From assembly GCA_030532685.1 (NCBI GenBank), contig JAUNKN010000003.1:62001-126000 (forward strand): a stretch of DNA of 64,000 bases. The letters run 5' to 3'. Under the pieces are notes generated by a model. The model did no database searches, was not told the DNA's origin, and saw only the letters and a program-made list of their open reading frames with translations. How positions within the stretch are numbered: the first letter of the stretch is position 1; each line of letters starts with the position of its first letter. A program made the position numbers and the translations under genes. This DNA comes from Bacteroidales bacterium (lineage in GTDB: Bacteria; Bacteroidota; Bacteroidia; Bacteroidales; Bacteroidaceae). Below are positions 62,747 to 64,000 of this stretch, piece after piece.

Positions 62747-62787
62747 ACGGGACTGATACCAATAGCATGGGTCAGTTCCGTTTTTTT
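62747..62787 (+). terminator. Terminator after tyrS
   Basis: ACGGGACTGA (62747-62756) pairs with TCAGTTCCGT (62772-62781) with one G.U, leading into a run of seven T. Confidence 0.82.
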
Positions 62788-62819
62788 GTGACAACGTTCC
62801 CTGGAACCTCCTTTTCAAG

Positions 62820-63314
62820 GGTATACATACCTCACCAACGAATTTATGCCGCTTTGCGCGCGGCTTTAACTCAACTTTAACATTTCTCTTCGCCCTCTCG
62901 CTCTGCTCGTTTCTGTGGCACAGTTCCTACTCTCGCAAGGAGAGTGTCGGGCTTCCCACGTAGGAATTTCTACGTCCCACGCAGAAAAAATTCCTTCCCA
63001 CCTAGATTTGGGCCTCTCCTACGCGTGCGTATTCTTCCTCTCTATATGTTTGTTTTTGGCTTCCATTGCTTCCATAAGAGGGGTTAAGTGCCTGAGAAGT
63101 AGGGCGATAGGTGCTGGAGGTGACGTTCTCTGGTGTGTACATTTCCCATAGAGCCTTGTTTCCACAGATTAGGGTTCTCGTGTGGAAGTAGTGGAAGCAA
63201 AAGCGATGTTGCTTCCATATCGTAATGTTCTTTTTATCAGACGAATATGCGTATCGGTGGAAGTAGTGGAAGCAAAAAGAACTCTTCGTATAGTGGAAAT
63301 ACGCGCGCGCGAGG
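62820..63314 (+). repeat. Composite intergenic element, copy F
   Basis: GGTATACATACC at 62820-62831, just after the tyrS terminator; TTTATGCC (62843-62850) with GCCGC/GCGGC stem, TTTAAC at 62865 and 62876 (11 bp apart); TCCCACG-type units at 62954, 62975, 62996 and a weaker one at 63017, all 21 bp apart; CG-rich ACGCGTGCG; TATGTTTG (63045-63052); arm GGCTTCCATTGCTTCCAT (63058-63075); an internal hairpin at about 63191-63217; opposite arm GTGGAAGTAGTGGAAGC (63257-63273); CG tract 63302-63311. Confidence 0.9.
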
Positions 63315-63369
63315 AAAGGCGAGAGAGCAGAAGGAGGACTTGTGCAGACGTTTACGAGTAAGCCTAAAA

Positions 63370-63410
63370 GCGGCTCGATAAACCTCATCTTGTTAGGTTT
63401 ATCGAGCCGC
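63370..63410 (-). terminator. Terminator for the LRR gene
   Basis: A perfect 15-bp stem (63370-63384 with 63396-63410), 11-nt loop, followed on the minus strand by TTTTA. Confidence 0.9.
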
Positions 63411-63433
63411 TATCGACGTGTGGAAGAGGGTAG

Positions 63434-64000
63434 CTATGGTATCAACTGCTTTGTACCATTGACAATATAGACCCCCTTGGGCAGATGCAGGAGTGGGTGT
63501 TCTTGAACTTGTTGTGCTCGTCCATACAAATCATAGGTGGTGGGGCGAGAAGAGGAGAGAGAGCTTGTGCAGATGCCTGTGGGCTTGCCCTCTCGAAAGT
63601 GCTTGAAGCGTTTCCATCCTTGGGCACGTTGATAGGCTGCCAAGCTGCCTTGAGGTATCCATACTGTGGCTTTGTCGTAGATGTCTTCAAAGGCGTCATT
63701 CTCCCAAGTCTCTGGTGGAGTCGAAGCTCCGACGACGATGTTGCGCAGTTCATTACATCCTAAAAATGCGAAAACTTGGATTTCTCGTAAACTCGCAGGG
63801 AGATGAATGGTTTGCAGCTTGCTGCAATCCCAAAAGAGATTTTCTTCGGCGCTTTTCACTCCCTCAGGGAGAGCAACGTGTTTTAGAGCCTTGCATTCTT
63901 TGAATGCTCCATATTCGATTCTACTCACACTCGGAGGAAGGATGAGTTCTCCAAGAGCCGTGCAACTCATGAAAGCCTCAGCTTCTATGGTGGCGAGATA
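63434..64000 (-). CDS. BspA-type leucine-rich repeat surface protein, C-terminal part
   Basis: The minus-strand frame is open from the right edge to the stop at 63434-63436, about 188 residues. It has LRR_5 repeats (IEAEAFMSCTALGELILPPS, IEYGAFKECKALKHVALPEG, AEENLFWDCSKLQTIHLPAS, IQVFAFLGCNELRNIVV), a WIPQGSLAAYQRAQGW cap, and a C-terminal block TYDLYGRAQQ...LPKGVYIVNG that looks like a Por/type IX secretion sorting end. Such proteins bind host or bacterial surfaces. The apparent ATG at 63970 is internal; the real start lies beyond the window. Confidence 0.88.
   Translation of the reverse strand, partial: YLATIEAEAFMSCTALGELILPPSVSRIEYGAFKECKALKHVALPEGVKSAEENLFWDCSKLQTIHLPASLREIQVFAFLGCNELRNIVVGASTPPETWENDAFEDIYDKATVWIPQGSLAAYQRAQGWKRFKHFREGKPTGICTSSLSSSRPTTYDLYGRAQQVQEHPLLHLPKGVYIVNGTKQLIP

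Overview
The window comes from a member of the Bacteroidales, probably Prevotellaceae-like (inference). Promoters repeatedly show the Bacteroidetes form (TAnnTTTG at -7, TTG/TTTG about 20 nt upstream). Several gene orders and families are Bacteroidetes-typical: DUF4271-hemD-rnpA-yidD-tatD, acpP-fabF-rnc, parE-coaD-S41 peptidase, and the DUF3109, DUF3316 and BspA-type LRR families. Almost every gene is chromosomal housekeeping. I see no rRNA, tRNA, integrase, transposase, phage gene or CRISPR array.

Layout. 1-8.6 kb: end of ybeY, then topA-aroK, speA, and a divergent threonine-catabolism pair (threonine 3-dehydrogenase and kbl). 8.7-9.35 kb: an Asp-box protein and two unannotated-looking small ORFs on the minus strand. 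10.3-18.2 kb: yihY, a lipoprotein, then greA, rnc, fabF, acpP (minus) and another lipoprotein; rnc encodes RNase III with a disordered extension of about 550 residues. 18.7-26.6 kb: a minus-strand division cluster murG-murC-ftsQ-ftsA-ftsZ-ftsZ-yqeY with two tandem, apparently intact ftsZ genes. 27-32.4 kb: metK, a LOG-family gene, DUF4271, hemD, rnpA, yidD and a C-terminally short tatD. 32.5-38.6 kb: a TlpA-like thioredoxin, DsbD, and an ECF sigma/anti-sigma-like/exported-protein operon. 38.7-43.6 kb: acyl-CoA ligase, gpmA, DUF3109, ung and a PD-(D/E)XK protein. 44.2-50 kb: an overlapping minus-strand operon of two glycosyltransferases, recX, a GHL10-type hydrolase, DUF3316 and an S41 lipoprotein. 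50.1-62.7 kb: tsaE, an LRR-GH20 hexosaminidase, flavodoxin, enolase, a GNAT protein, parE, coaD, an S41 protease, a lipoprotein and tyrS. The window ends in a partial BspA-like LRR gene.

The most striking content is non-coding. Six large intergenic gaps (about 9.5-10.1, 18.3-18.7, 31.1-31.6, 43.7-44.2, 52.6-53.2 and 62.8-63.3 kb) hold diverged copies of one composite element of about 400-560 bp. In order it has: GGTATACATACC, usually at or near a gene's 3' end; a TTTATGCC/TTTAAC block; an array of TCCCACGYAGA units with an exact 21-bp period; an alternating CG tract; an inverted-repeat core whose arms carry the 9-bp direct repeat GCTTCCATTGCTTCCAC; and a second CG tract. One copy separates rnpA from yidD, which are normally adjacent. 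No protein is encoded in the elements. They are the best candidate here for an undescribed system: a non-autonomous mobile element, a structured-RNA family, or a chromosomal protein-binding site family.

Many starts below lie downstream of the longest open frame and were chosen from ATG position, signal peptides, family N-termini and promoters. All assignments are by reading the sequence; no database search was run.
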